DNA from: an uncultured Clostridia bacterium
GTDB taxonomy: Bacteria; Bacillota; Clostridia; Oscillospirales; CAG-272
DNA: 64,000 nucleotides
Direction of reading: 5' to 3'
NCBI GenBank assembly: GCA_944381085.1
Contig: CALWJX010000007.1
Coordinates: forward strand, 1-64,000
Below the pieces are notes generated by a model. The model had not been told where the DNA came from. It ran no database searches and saw only the letters and a list, made by a program, of their open reading frames with translations. Within the stretch, counting starts at the first letter, position 1; each line of letters starts with the position of its first letter. Of the stretch, positions 52,561-61,062 are shown in pieces. Both the position numbers and the translations under genes were made by a program.

Positions 52561-53595
52561 TCAATATCCTTCCTCAACCAGACGCGGGCAGTCTTTTCCG
52601 GCTTTGTATGCCTCTATGTACTGCTTCATCCATTGATAATACTGGTCTCCGTGACCTCCCTCCATAGGCTCTATGTCACGGCTGTACTCCTGATTGTAAT
52701 TGTCGACAAACGCGGTCTGACCGTCCACTATGAACCTCTGGGCAGCCCATTCGTTCCACCACGTAAGGGTCACCACCTTGGGACGCACCTCAAACGCCTC
52801 TGTCCACTGCTCATAGAAAAATATACCGTGATTTCTTCCGTGTGCGGTGGGCATGGACATATAAGTTTCCTGAGACGCGACGGCTACGCTTATCTGCTCA
52901 TAAGCCCCGTCTCTTTTATACGCGGTATCATCGTTGTCAATATTTAAGAATCTCCAGCACCTGTCCGTAGTCAATCCCCACATGCGGCGTACCGTAAAGA
53001 GGTCTTTGGCGGGAAATTCCGCCTCGGAGACAGTATAAAGCATAAATGGCTTTCCTTCCCAATAAACAAAGCAGTCTTCCCACTTTTCCTCCGTGTAAAA
53101 CTTGTCGTAAAACGCCTGAATAAGCGGACCTTCGGACTTTCCGCACCAAAGCACGATATACGGCGTTTTCTGACCCTCCGCTCTCATCTCCATTATGGTT
53201 TCGCACAAAGCGCGAAGCGGGGCAAACGCCCATACCTCTCCGGTCGCCGAATTCGTAATATATCCGTCATTCGCGTTTGTATAGTCAAGAATTATAAAGT
53301 CCACATCCGCGTCCCCCAGAAGCTTCATGTTGTTTCTTATGGCATTTTTGTCGGTGCTTCTGTAATATCCCTGAGCGGGCTTCGCCCAATAATGGAAAGC
53401 GGTCTCCCCGCCCCATTCTCTTTTTCCCTCAAGCACTTCGGTGACATTGTTGAAATCTGTCACAGGCTCGGTTCCGGTTCCGAGAATCCCGTCAAACCAT
53501 ACCGAGTAGCAGATACTTACAAGGTCCTTTTTATCGGTAATATCAAGACCGAGAGTAGCCCCGGGCTCCGGCACCGCAGTTATTTCTTTCTCCAC
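52561..53595 (-). CDS. glycoside hydrolase-like protein, GH71/GH99-like
   Basis: 344 aa, GTG start at 53595 with AAAGGAG. No signal peptide in the reading frame. Segments VDFIILDYTNAND (about 98-110), LCETIMEMRAEGQKTPYIVLWCGK, WEGKPFMLYTV and VVTLTWWNEWAAQRF are typical of TIM-barrel enzymes acting on glycans, with candidate acidic residues in DYTNAND and WNEW. This resembles endo-acting GH71/GH99-type proteins, but the family is not certain. It follows the ConA-like lipoprotein by about 20 bases. Confidence 0.5.
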   Translation of the reverse strand: MEKEITAVPEPGATLGLDITDKKDLVSICYSVWFDGILGTGTEPVTDFNNVTEVLEGKREWGGETAFHYWAKPAQGYYRSTDKNAIRNNMKLLGDADVDFIILDYTNANDGYITNSATGEVWAFAPLRALCETIMEMRAEGQKTPYIVLWCGKSEGPLIQAFYDKFYTEEKWEDCFVYWEGKPFMLYTVSEAEFPAKDLFTVRRMWGLTTDRCWRFLNIDNDDTAYKRDGAYEQISVAVASQETYMSMPTAHGRNHGIFFYEQWTEAFEVRPKVVTLTWWNEWAAQRFIVDGQTAFVDNYNQEYSRDIEPMEGGHGDQYYQWMKQYIEAYKAGKDCPRLVEEGY

Positions 53596-53615
53596 TTTTT
53601 CAGACTCCTTTTCTC

Positions 53616-54599
53616 CTACAAGTATTTTACATTATCCATAACACACGCTCCGCCGTTGTGAGCGAAAACCGTAAAATGGTCTCCCGCGCAGCTTGACGGG
53701 TCATTGGGTACGGAAATCACAAGCTCTCCGCTGCTGTCATAAACCGAGATTTCGGTCTCGCTCATCGCGGTCTTCAGCAACAGCACGCTTTCTTTGCCGT
53801 CATACGAGGCATATATATAAGTGTCGTGATCCTCGGTACACACAATATCTATATGCCGCATTTCCCCGAAGCCCTGTTCAATCTGCACCTTAGCAAAACC
53901 GGCAGGCCAGCCGTTATCGTTTCCTCCGAGTATAGTGATCTCATTTTCCGGAGTAAACGTGAACCAGAGACCGTCTCCCGGTGTATCAGGTATCTTATTG
54001 GCGTAGTCTGACACATAGCATCCGATAAAGGTTGAAGTCCACGAGTTTGTCTCAGACGAATTTGGTCTGAAGCTCTTCATATCCGCGGAAAACTGCACCT
54101 GTATATAGTCCTTTACCGACGCGCCGACCACCGGGGACCACGTGCTCCAATTTCCGAGAAAATCTTGCCCGTCATGCGGAAAATAAAGCATTCCGTCCTT
54201 CACCGCCGCAGCATTTGCGTCGCGGAAGCTTGCCTCGCCGCCTACAGTCTTGTCTCCGTCCTCATAATCGGCGAAGAAAAGCGATTTGACGCCCGTTTCG
54301 TCCTCGGACATTATACTTCCCTTTTTTGACAGGTCATAGCCTTCGGTTTTAACTGTGGTTTCTTTTACAATGTAATTGACCTTCGGCTCATCCTTGGACT
54401 CGTCGATACTTCCTCCGGTTGTATTTTCCTCCGGCAAAGAACCGCTTTCGGTCTCGCTTTCGGTTTCTGTCGGATGCTCCGACCCGTCGGACTCTGTCCC
54501 TAAGTCGTTCGTACCCGTATTGCATGACACAAACATAAACAGAGTTAAAATTGACAGAATCAACGCCAGACTTCTGACGGCAAATTTTTTGGTGCTCAT
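53616..54599 (-). CDS. lipoprotein with ConA-like (LamG-type) domain
   Basis: 327 aa. Signal KKFAVRSLALILSILTLFMF ends in lipobox VSC (Cys near residue 26). A Thr/Glu/Ser-rich linker (about 30-70, e.g. TETESETESGS) leads to a beta-rich domain with FFADYEDGDKTVGGEASFRD, GLWFTFTPENEITILGG, HIDIVCTEDHDTYIYASYDG and VMDNVKYL, the pattern of laminin-G/3-keto-disaccharide-hydrolase-type jelly rolls. It probably displays a carbohydrate-binding domain on the cell surface. GAAGGAGG precedes ATG. Confidence 0.7.
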   Translation of the reverse strand: MSTKKFAVRSLALILSILTLFMFVSCNTGTNDLGTESDGSEHPTETESETESGSLPEENTTGGSIDESKDEPKVNYIVKETTVKTEGYDLSKKGSIMSEDETGVKSLFFADYEDGDKTVGGEASFRDANAAAVKDGMLYFPHDGQDFLGNWSTWSPVVGASVKDYIQVQFSADMKSFRPNSSETNSWTSTFIGCYVSDYANKIPDTPGDGLWFTFTPENEITILGGNDNGWPAGFAKVQIEQGFGEMRHIDIVCTEDHDTYIYASYDGKESVLLLKTAMSETEISVYDSSGELVISVPNDPSSCAGDHFTVFAHNGGACVMDNVKYL

Positions 54600-54646
54600 A
54601 CATTTCCTCCTTCAAAAAATTTAATTTTATAAAACGCATCGGCATT

Positions 54647-56116
54647 TTATATAGCCGTATCAAGACTTTCCCGCCTTAAAAGAGAGCGGGCTACACCTGA
54701 TTTTTTCGGCGGGTAAATACAATCTCTAAACGAAAACAATGTACAACGGGGCTTTGCCGCATATTGAAAAATCCCCGATTCATTTTCGGACAAGCCGTGT
54801 GCTTTTCGTTTTTCGGACATTTTCCCGCCCAATCCGGAGATTATACTGTTAAGGTCATTCTCTATGTTTATCTTTATATATTTGTCCGTACCCTCCGACA
54901 GACTTTCATATCGGCGCCGTACTTCGTCCGCATTTCCGTCATGCAACAGCCTGCTCAATTTAACCGTAATGACCTCGCTGTAAGAAACTTCCGAAGATTC
55001 TTCATGTCCGTCAAGGCAATTGTCTCTTATGCTGCGCCACACCGGGCGGTATCTTTCGTACTTATCATCCATGAACCAATTGGCGATTCCCACGACCTGA
55101 CATCCGTGACCGAAACATTCCAAGCCCTGCTTTTGATACTTTTCCGGAGTCGCGCCTGTCTGAGAGGGTCCGTCGATCTCCTGAGCAAGGTACGCGCCGC
55201 AAGGAAGATTGGAGAGGGTGTAATCGCAGCTAAAAGCATGATTGTAATCGGGCGCGTCATCCACCCAGACAAGGTCGGTCTTTTCGCAAAGCTCCCAAAA
55301 CATGACCGTTCCCCTTAAAAGTATGCTTTGATCTATCGTGCTGCCGAACTGCACCGAAAAACCCGTCGCCTTGTCAGAGCAAATATCATGTACCGTATCC
55401 GCGCAGGAATCTATAAATCTTTTCAGCATTTTGTGGCGGTAAATATACCAATGTAAGCTCAGCATATTTCCGACGTCCGAGCAGTCCGGCGGTATAATTT
55501 CCTCAAAAGATGCATAACCCGTATGAAACGTATTGTTCAGATTCTCCGTATTACCGAAGATATCTTTGAGATACAGCGAAAATCCCTGTTTTGCCGCTTC
55601 GGAATAATCATACCCGCCCGTGCACCAATACTCGGTCTCACAGTAGGGTGTGTTTGCGGCAAGATAATATAAAACTTTTTTGCCGTATTTATCATTAAAG
55701 TGTGTAACCGTGCGCCGTAGAAAGCCAATCATTTTTTTCATGGCGCTTCCGCTGGAAAAAGAAGGCATGACGCGGGACTCAAAAGCTCCTCCCGCCCCCA
55801 CATTTCCGAAACGATCACGCTGCACCTCGTCCGAGAGAAGCACTCCGTCCCTGTCAAGCATACGTGTAAATCTGCAAAAATCCACAAGAATAATTACCGG
55901 CAGACCTTTTACGTCAATAATATAATCCAGCATCCGCTCATACGGCTCAAAATCATATTCGTCCGCCCCCGGCTGCGCGCGGGACCATAAAATATGCACC
56001 GCGATTGCATTGAATCCGTCAGTCATCGCTCTGTCAACGGTATTCATCACCTCTTCTATGGGCGTTACCGAAAAGTTCCATATTTTGTAAAGAAAAATTC
56101 TCTTTCCGTAATGCAT
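54647..56116 (-). CDS. glycoside hydrolase-like TIM-barrel protein (beta-galactosidase-like)
   Basis: 489 aa. VDRAMTDGFNAIAVHILWSRAQP near residue 26 and PVIILVDFCRFTRML resemble the N-terminal strands of GH42/GH35-type barrels; DKYGKKVLYYLAANTPYCETEYWCTGGYDYSE (about 140-170) contains the typical NxxE acid/base region in altered form (ANTPYCETEY). YLAQEIDGPSQTG (about 330) may carry the nucleophile Glu. No signal peptide. First gene of a three-gene minus-strand set followed by a lipoprotein and another GH-like enzyme. Family assignment is moderate. Confidence 0.55.
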   Translation of the reverse strand: MHYGKRIFLYKIWNFSVTPIEEVMNTVDRAMTDGFNAIAVHILWSRAQPGADEYDFEPYERMLDYIIDVKGLPVIILVDFCRFTRMLDRDGVLLSDEVQRDRFGNVGAGGAFESRVMPSFSSGSAMKKMIGFLRRTVTHFNDKYGKKVLYYLAANTPYCETEYWCTGGYDYSEAAKQGFSLYLKDIFGNTENLNNTFHTGYASFEEIIPPDCSDVGNMLSLHWYIYRHKMLKRFIDSCADTVHDICSDKATGFSVQFGSTIDQSILLRGTVMFWELCEKTDLVWVDDAPDYNHAFSCDYTLSNLPCGAYLAQEIDGPSQTGATPEKYQKQGLECFGHGCQVVGIANWFMDDKYERYRPVWRSIRDNCLDGHEESSEVSYSEVITVKLSRLLHDGNADEVRRRYESLSEGTDKYIKINIENDLNSIISGLGGKMSEKRKAHGLSENESGIFQYAAKPRCTLFSFRDCIYPPKKSGVARSLLRRESLDTAI

Positions 56117-56152
56117 AAGTATGTTTCCTCCTCTCCGAAAAAACGCCGGAAA

Positions 56153-56680
56153 TCAGGCTTGATTTTTCACTTTCCACTCAAGCGCGGCGCGCTCCAAAGC
56201 CTTTACAAATTCATCCTTTCCGTCGCAATAGGCTTCTATATCATAGGGAAAGGTCTTTGCCAGTCTCTCCTTCAGCCTGCCGTACTCGTCGGCGGCCTCC
56301 TTATGCGTCCGCAAATAATCCCTAAGCGCAAGATGTCTTTCAATCGCCGCACTATTGCTCGCCTCAAAAATATGTATCTGATGTGTTCTTTCATCCCCGC
56401 CCTTGCGCAGATATCGCCTGCCGGGTATTCCGAATTCACCCAGATACTCATACCCCGCCCTTTCAAACTCGCCTGCCAGACAATCCACTTTTCCAATCTC
56501 CGCTACAACGGGCATAATATCAATAATCGGTTTGGCTTTAAGCCCCTCGACCGAGGTACTGCCTATATGGTGTATGGAAATAAGGTTATCCTTAAGAATA
56601 TTTTTAATTATCTCGGCTTCTCTTTCAAATTTCACTTTCCAGTCGGGGGAATATTCGGTTACAACCACATGCTGAGGCAT
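56153..56680 (-). CDS. GrpB family protein (UPF0157)
   Basis: 175 aa from ATG 56680 (AAGGAA upstream). MPQHVVVTEYSPDWKVKFEREAE, HHIGSTSVEGLKAKPIIDIM (about residues 36-55) and HLALRDYLRTH are the GrpB/UPF0157 signatures, a nucleotidyltransferase-superfamily fold, sometimes fused to dephospho-CoA kinase. Function of stand-alone copies is unproven. It is on the same strand as, and upstream of, the glycan-related set. Confidence 0.93.
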   Translation of the reverse strand: MPQHVVVTEYSPDWKVKFEREAEIIKNILKDNLISIHHIGSTSVEGLKAKPIIDIMPVVAEIGKVDCLAGEFERAGYEYLGEFGIPGRRYLRKGGDERTHQIHIFEASNSAAIERHLALRDYLRTHKEAADEYGRLKERLAKTFPYDIEAYCDGKDEFVKALERAALEWKVKNQA

Positions 56681-56832
56681 ATAAATTCCTTTCAAAGACG
56701 ATTTTCCGTCTAAATAAACTATTTGTTTTTCAACTCGGCGGAATCGACGCGAACACCTGATTCGCCGTCCGATTCAAATCAAACAGAATATTAATTTTCG
56801 GTAAATACAAAATAAAAAACAAACTTTATAAC

Positions 56833-56861
56833 ATTTTAGCACAGTGCAATTTTAATGTCAA
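56833..56861 (-). promoter_or_regulatory. promoter of the GrpB-family gene
   Basis: Minus strand TTGACA (56856-56861), 17-base spacer, TAAAAT (56833-56838). Confidence 0.85.
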
Positions 56862-56931
56862 CCTTTTTACGCGATAAATTAAATTTCATTACAATGCACA
56901 AAATACAAGCCTTCAAACTATACATAATAAC

Positions 56932-56962
56932 AAAAAAGGAACCGGTTCAGAATCCGATTCCT
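56932..56962 (-). terminator. terminator of the plsC transcript
   Basis: GGAATCGG and CCGGTTCC form an 8-bp stem with one G-U pair, followed by TTTTTT on the minus strand. Confidence 0.85.
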
Positions 56963-57015
56963 TCGACACTGTATAAATATAAAAAAGCTTACGCAAATAT
57001 ATGATGTAAGACAAT

Positions 57016-57693
57016 TTACTTTTTGCCTTTACGGTTCATTTTTTCATGCATTTCATCCCGCAGAGCCTTGACCATGTTCTCAAATCTTGTCGCTTCACTT
57101 TCAAGATAAGCGCCGGTCAACTTCTCGGTCGGAGTAAGGCTTACCGGGGTTCCGACTATGATTCTCTGTCTTTTTCCGATAAATTTATCGTACGGACCCT
57201 CTATATATACCGGAAGAACAGGCACTTTCGCGCGGTACGCGATGGATACGAAGCCCGGCTTGAAATGTCTCATTTCCCCTCCGTAGCTCGATTCTCCCTC
57301 CGGGAACATTGTAATAGGCTTCCCTTCTTTCAGATACTTTACGGAAATTTTCAGCCACTCGGTTCCGGCGTTTCCCGAACGGTCTATCGGAACGCACCTG
57401 CTTTGCTCCATTATCCATTTTTTTGCCCTGCTGTGCTCAAACAGGTCCTTCGCCGTAAGCGAATATATCTTATTTGTAGGAAAAGTAATGCCTATAACCG
57501 CTCCGTCCTTATAATTAACGTGATTGCTCACTATGACCAGCGGCTGCTTAAGTCTGCGTCCCTGAACTTTTCTGTCATGAAAATAAAATTTGATTCTGAA
57601 TCCCACGCGGGTGCCGAGTCTTATAATGAACCGTGAACCAAACCCGAACACCGCATTATAGATTCTTATGAAAAAGTTTTTTATCTTTTGCAT
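57016..57693 (-). CDS. plsC: 1-acyl-sn-glycerol-3-phosphate acyltransferase
   Basis: Adds the second acyl chain to make phosphatidic acid at the membrane. 225 aa from ATG 57693. His58 and Asp63 (SNHVNYKDGAV, H-x4-D catalytic pair), RCVPIDRSGN and FPEGESSYGGEM (motif III) are present. The start lies 23 bases inside the end of the upstream gene (57716), so translation is probably coupled, though its ribosome binding site is weak. Length is normal. Confidence 0.93.
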   Translation of the reverse strand: MQKIKNFFIRIYNAVFGFGSRFIIRLGTRVGFRIKFYFHDRKVQGRRLKQPLVIVSNHVNYKDGAVIGITFPTNKIYSLTAKDLFEHSRAKKWIMEQSRCVPIDRSGNAGTEWLKISVKYLKEGKPITMFPEGESSYGGEMRHFKPGFVSIAYRAKVPVLPVYIEGPYDKFIGKRQRIIVGTPVSLTPTEKLTGAYLESEATRFENMVKALRDEMHEKMNRKGKK

Positions 57694-57715
57694 TTGAAAA
57701 AATCCACACAGTCTT

Positions 57716-58993
57716 TTAGTTTTCGGAATATGCCACCGTACAGTTTTCCATGAGCACATCCATTATCTTTATATACAAAGCGGACTCTCGTATGTAATCT
57801 TCTCCGAGCATCTCTATGATCTGTTCTTCCGTGTATGTGCCCTGTCCCTGCGCTTTATAGTAATCTATATTGTACTGTACCTCAGCCTGAAATTCTTCCT
57901 CGGTAAGCTCCAACCCGTCAAACTGTGAAATCGCGTGGTAAATGAGATTCTGGGCAACCAAAGTTTCGCACTCCTCCGTCAGGGCGGCTTTCCAGTCCGC
58001 GCCGTCTTCAAGACCCATATACTGAACGGCAAAATCGTTGAAGTCGTCAAAAACATATCCCATGTACATGTAGTAATTCATCGCATATTCAAAATCATCT
58101 ACATATGAGTCATAATAGTACTGAATCTCGTCTTGCGGATACTTGATTATCTCGGCTTCATCAAGAAGTATTTCCCAAATGGCATTTTCAATCGCCAGTG
58201 ATTTCTCACTTTCGTTTTCTTCTTCGAGCATACCCCTGATATAAGCCTTATGCTCGCCTACCACATCGCTGCCCTCAGCCTCAAACTCCAGTGTGCCGGT
58301 GATAAAATCCTCGTCATATTCGGGAATGTCATACTGTATGGTATAGAGCACATAAACGTAAAAAGTTACATCCTTGCCGGCAAGGTCGCGGTTTCCGTAG
58401 CCATCGTCAAACTTCAGTTCAAGCGTCACCGGATTCTCGGCGCTTGTCTGACTCGGAACCACTCCCACAAGTCCCTCCTCAAAGCCTTCTATAAAGTTTC
58501 CCGACCCTATGGACAGTCCGAACGGGGTCTCGTCCGACATGTTTGAGCCGCCATCAAATTCCTCTCCGTCAATCTCTCCTCTGTAAAAAATATACGCGGT
58601 ATCTCCCCTTTTTATAGGTTCGTCCGTAACCTTCGCCCCATCGTTCGCCACGCTTTTATGGCTGAAGCAAAGCGCGTCTATGTACTCTTGCACATCCGCG
58701 TCGGTCACGATGTAATCCGGGCTTATCGTCACACTCATATCCTTACAAACAGACGTGTCAAGCTTTACATATTCATTCATATCCGCGGCAAAATAGTCAA
58801 ATCTGTTCTCTTTTTCTTCGGCTTCAGAAGTTTCGGACTCTCCCGACGTTCCGCCGTCGGTATCGGTATCAAAGACCGAGGGTCTGCCCTCCGTCCATGC
58901 CGATAATCCGGAACATGACGCAAGACATAAAGCAATAACGGCGCTCAATACGGATATGCAAACGACCTTGACGCATAATTTTCTTGATTTCAT
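57716..58993 (-). CDS. lipoprotein with FKBP domain and trigger-factor-like C-terminus
   Basis: 425 aa from ATG 58993 (GGAGG upstream). Signal and lipobox (LCLASC near residue 29). After an acidic linker, an FKBP-type prolyl isomerase domain: KRGDTAYIFYRGEIDGEEFDGG, PFGLSIGSGNFIEGFEEGLVG and VTLELKFDDGYGNRDLAGKDVTF (about residues 120-260), then a helical acidic C-terminal region (about 290-420), as in trigger factor. Probably an extracytoplasmic folding factor. The acidity is high (many Glu/Asp in the C-terminal half). Cotranscribed with plsC. Confidence 0.82.
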   Translation of the reverse strand: MKSRKLCVKVVCISVLSAVIALCLASCSGLSAWTEGRPSVFDTDTDGGTSGESETSEAEEKENRFDYFAADMNEYVKLDTSVCKDMSVTISPDYIVTDADVQEYIDALCFSHKSVANDGAKVTDEPIKRGDTAYIFYRGEIDGEEFDGGSNMSDETPFGLSIGSGNFIEGFEEGLVGVVPSQTSAENPVTLELKFDDGYGNRDLAGKDVTFYVYVLYTIQYDIPEYDEDFITGTLEFEAEGSDVVGEHKAYIRGMLEEENESEKSLAIENAIWEILLDEAEIIKYPQDEIQYYYDSYVDDFEYAMNYYMYMGYVFDDFNDFAVQYMGLEDGADWKAALTEECETLVAQNLIYHAISQFDGLELTEEEFQAEVQYNIDYYKAQGQGTYTEEQIIEMLGEDYIRESALYIKIMDVLMENCTVAYSEN

Positions 58994-59160
58994 ATATAAC
59001 CTCCGAGAACCTACGCGGCAAAAGCCGCTTCCGGCTGAAACTTTCAGCAGATTCAGTTTCATACGCAGAATTAATAATACTATATTTGCATTTAAATTTC
59101 AAGTACAATTTGAAAACTTTCTTATAAGTGACCCTATCACCTCAAAATTTTCCTCATGAA

Positions 59161-59189
59161 TTGACAAGCAAGGCAAAAAATGTTATAAT
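59161..59189 (+). promoter_or_regulatory. promoter of birA
   Basis: TTGACA (59161-59166), 17-base spacer, TATAAT (59184-59189); perfect consensus. The minus-strand transcript of the FKBP lipoprotein begins within the same 300-base gap. Confidence 0.9.
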
Positions 59190-59301
59190 TAAAATATGCG
59201 GAATGCAATTTTTCAATAAGCGCAAGGAAAATCCACGATGGTTTACAATATATACGCCATTGTAAAATATATAAATCAAAATAAGCCGAAAGGAAAAAAA
59301 T

Positions 59302-60267
59302 ATGTCGTCTGTAAAGGATAGTGTTTTAACCCGGCTGAGCGAAAACAAGGACAAATTTACTTCGGGGCAGACACTGGCAAACGAGCTGTCCGTTACACGC
59401 TGCGCGATATGGAAAGCGGTATGCGGGCTGAGAAAAGACGGATATGTAATTGAATCCGTAAGTAATAAAGGTTATAAGCTGCACGAATCCGACATACTGT
59501 CGGAAGCCGAGATAAAATCACATCTCAAAACATCCATACCGCCAAAGATAATTGTCTTTGACAGTATAGACTCTACCAATTCCAAAGCCAAGGAGTACGC
59601 CGCAAACGGGCATAAAGCGACTACTCTTATAATAGCGAACAGTCAGACCAACGGAAAAGGCAGGATGGGCAGGACATTTTACAGTCCCAAGGACACGGGA
59701 CTTTACATGTCCCTGCTCTACACCACCTCTCAGCCTCTGGAAAACGCGGTCAGCGTCACCACAGCCGCCTCCGTAGCGGTCGCTCTGGCAATAGAGGAAA
59801 TGACCGGAAGCCCCGCGCAGATCAAATGGGTAAACGATGTATATATGGACGGCAAAAAGGTGTGCGGCATACTTACGGAAGCTATGCTCGGACTCGACGG
59901 CGACGGAGAAAACGTTATCATTGTAGGTATAGGAATAAATATCACTACAAAGACCTTTCCGGAAGAACTCGCGGACAAGGCGGCGAGCACGGGAACGCTC
60001 AGCGGTTCAAGATGTATGCTCGCGGCAAAGATAATTGACCGGCTTATATATTTCATCGACAATCCGTCGGAAAAAACACACATGGGCGAATATCGGAAAC
60101 GCTCTTTGCTTGACGGAAAAAAAGTCAGACTCATTTGCGCGGGAAACGAATTTTTCGGAACAGCCATGGGGATTTCCGACGACGGAGGACTTATTTTTCT
60201 TCCGGACGGAGAAGAAAACTGTAAAGTCATTCGCAGCGGCGAGGTAAGTGTAAGATTAAACGATTAA
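59302..60267 (+). CDS. birA: bifunctional biotin ligase and biotin operon repressor
   Basis: 321 aa. N-terminal winged HTH (SVKDSVLTRLSENKDKFTSGQTLANELSVTRCAIWKAVCGL, residues 2-42), then biotin protein ligase: DSIDSTNSKAKEYA, GKGRMGRTFYSPKDTGLYMSLL (GRGRxGR-like loop), KWVNDVYMDGKKVCGILTE and a C-terminal SH3-like domain. GAAAGGA precedes ATG. Attaches biotin to carboxylases and, with biotin-AMP, represses the bio genes. Monocistronic. Confidence 0.95.
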   Translation: MSSVKDSVLTRLSENKDKFTSGQTLANELSVTRCAIWKAVCGLRKDGYVIESVSNKGYKLHESDILSEAEIKSHLKTSIPPKIIVFDSIDSTNSKAKEYAANGHKATTLIIANSQTNGKGRMGRTFYSPKDTGLYMSLLYTTSQPLENAVSVTTAASVAVALAIEEMTGSPAQIKWVNDVYMDGKKVCGILTEAMLGLDGDGENVIIVGIGINITTKTFPEELADKAASTGTLSGSRCMLAAKIIDRLIYFIDNPSEKTHMGEYRKRSLLDGKKVRLICAGNEFFGTAMGISDDGGLIFLPDGEENCKVIRSGEVSVRLND

Positions 60268-60287
60268 ATCGCGCCTTATTCAAAAAT

Positions 60288-60355
60288 CAAAAAAGACCGT
60301 AAAATATATGAATTCGGCTGAATTTATGAAATCATATAAACACGGTCTTTTGTTT
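60288..60355. terminator. bidirectional terminator between birA and queT
   Basis: AAAAGACCGT (60291-60300) and ACGGTCTTTT (60342-60351) form a stem around an inner AATTC-GAATT arm; A and T runs flank it on both strands. Confidence 0.88.
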
Positions 60356-60363
60356 TTGAGAAT

Positions 60364-60969
60364 CTACGCTTTTATTATTTTATGTATTTTCTTTTCAACG
60401 GCGAAAAACAGAATCATTCCGAGAATTCCCGCCGATATAACCTCTCCCAAAAAAACGGTGAGCGCATAGAAAGGTATTATTGACAGCACACGGTCCGACG
60501 GAGCCGTATAGCATACGTATACGACAAACGGAACCGCTATAGTATTGGCAATAATCGTCGGAACCGGAACAAGCCATCTGAGCCACTTAATACCCTTTGA
60601 GCGAAAGACGACGCCCAGAAAGTATGTTCCGAGAGCTCCCGCCAACGTAGCCACGGGACCTATCAGAATATCAAGCGCGGCGCATCCCGTCAGAATATTC
60701 GCCAGCAGGCATCCGATATAAAGCCCCGGCACAGCGGATGAGGTAAAAAACGCCAGAATACACAACGCCTCTGAAAATCTGATCTGTATGGCGTTCTTAT
60801 CCAAGCCAAACGCCATGGCAAGATATGTAAGCGCGATATAAAGCGCCGCGATTATACCCGCCTGCGCCAGATAAAGCACATTTTTTCCGGCTGATTTTCT
60901 GTTGGATTTTTTCAAGTCATTCATTTTTCTTTTCACAGGAAAAACCTGTCCGGATGTGCGCGACGGCAA
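60364..60969 (-). CDS. queT: queuosine precursor ECF transporter S component
   Basis: 201 aa. TTG at 60969 lies six bases from AAGGAG of the riboswitch 3' end and is preferred; ATG at about 60924 is the alternative. The membrane protein has six helices with the QueT pattern: YLAQAGIIAALYIALTYLAM, NAIQIRFSEALCILAFF, GLYIGCLLANIL, DILIGPVATLAGALGTYFLG. It imports preQ1/queuine with an ECF module encoded elsewhere. A preQ1-I riboswitch precedes it, confirming substrate. It follows folC on the same strand. Confidence 0.92.
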   Translation of the reverse strand: MPSRTSGQVFPVKRKMNDLKKSNRKSAGKNVLYLAQAGIIAALYIALTYLAMAFGLDKNAIQIRFSEALCILAFFTSSAVPGLYIGCLLANILTGCAALDILIGPVATLAGALGTYFLGVVFRSKGIKWLRWLVPVPTIIANTIAVPFVVYVCYTAPSDRVLSIIPFYALTVFLGEVISAGILGMILFFAVEKKIHKIIKA

Positions 60970-60974
60970 TCCGG

Positions 60975-61019
60975 TCTCCTTAGTTTTGTTTAACGTGAGG
61001 ATGGTTACGAACTCACGTA
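60975..61019 (-). ncRNA. preQ1-I riboswitch
   Basis: On the minus strand a hairpin CGTGAG-ttcgtaaccatc-CTCACG is followed by an A-rich tract and ACTAAGGAG, the preQ1-I pattern. The last bases are the ribosome binding site of queT. Binding of preQ1 would hide it and block translation. Confidence 0.92.
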
Positions 61020-61062
61020 TAGATATATGTCAACGGTCTTTCGGGAAAACCGTTGTCATCAA

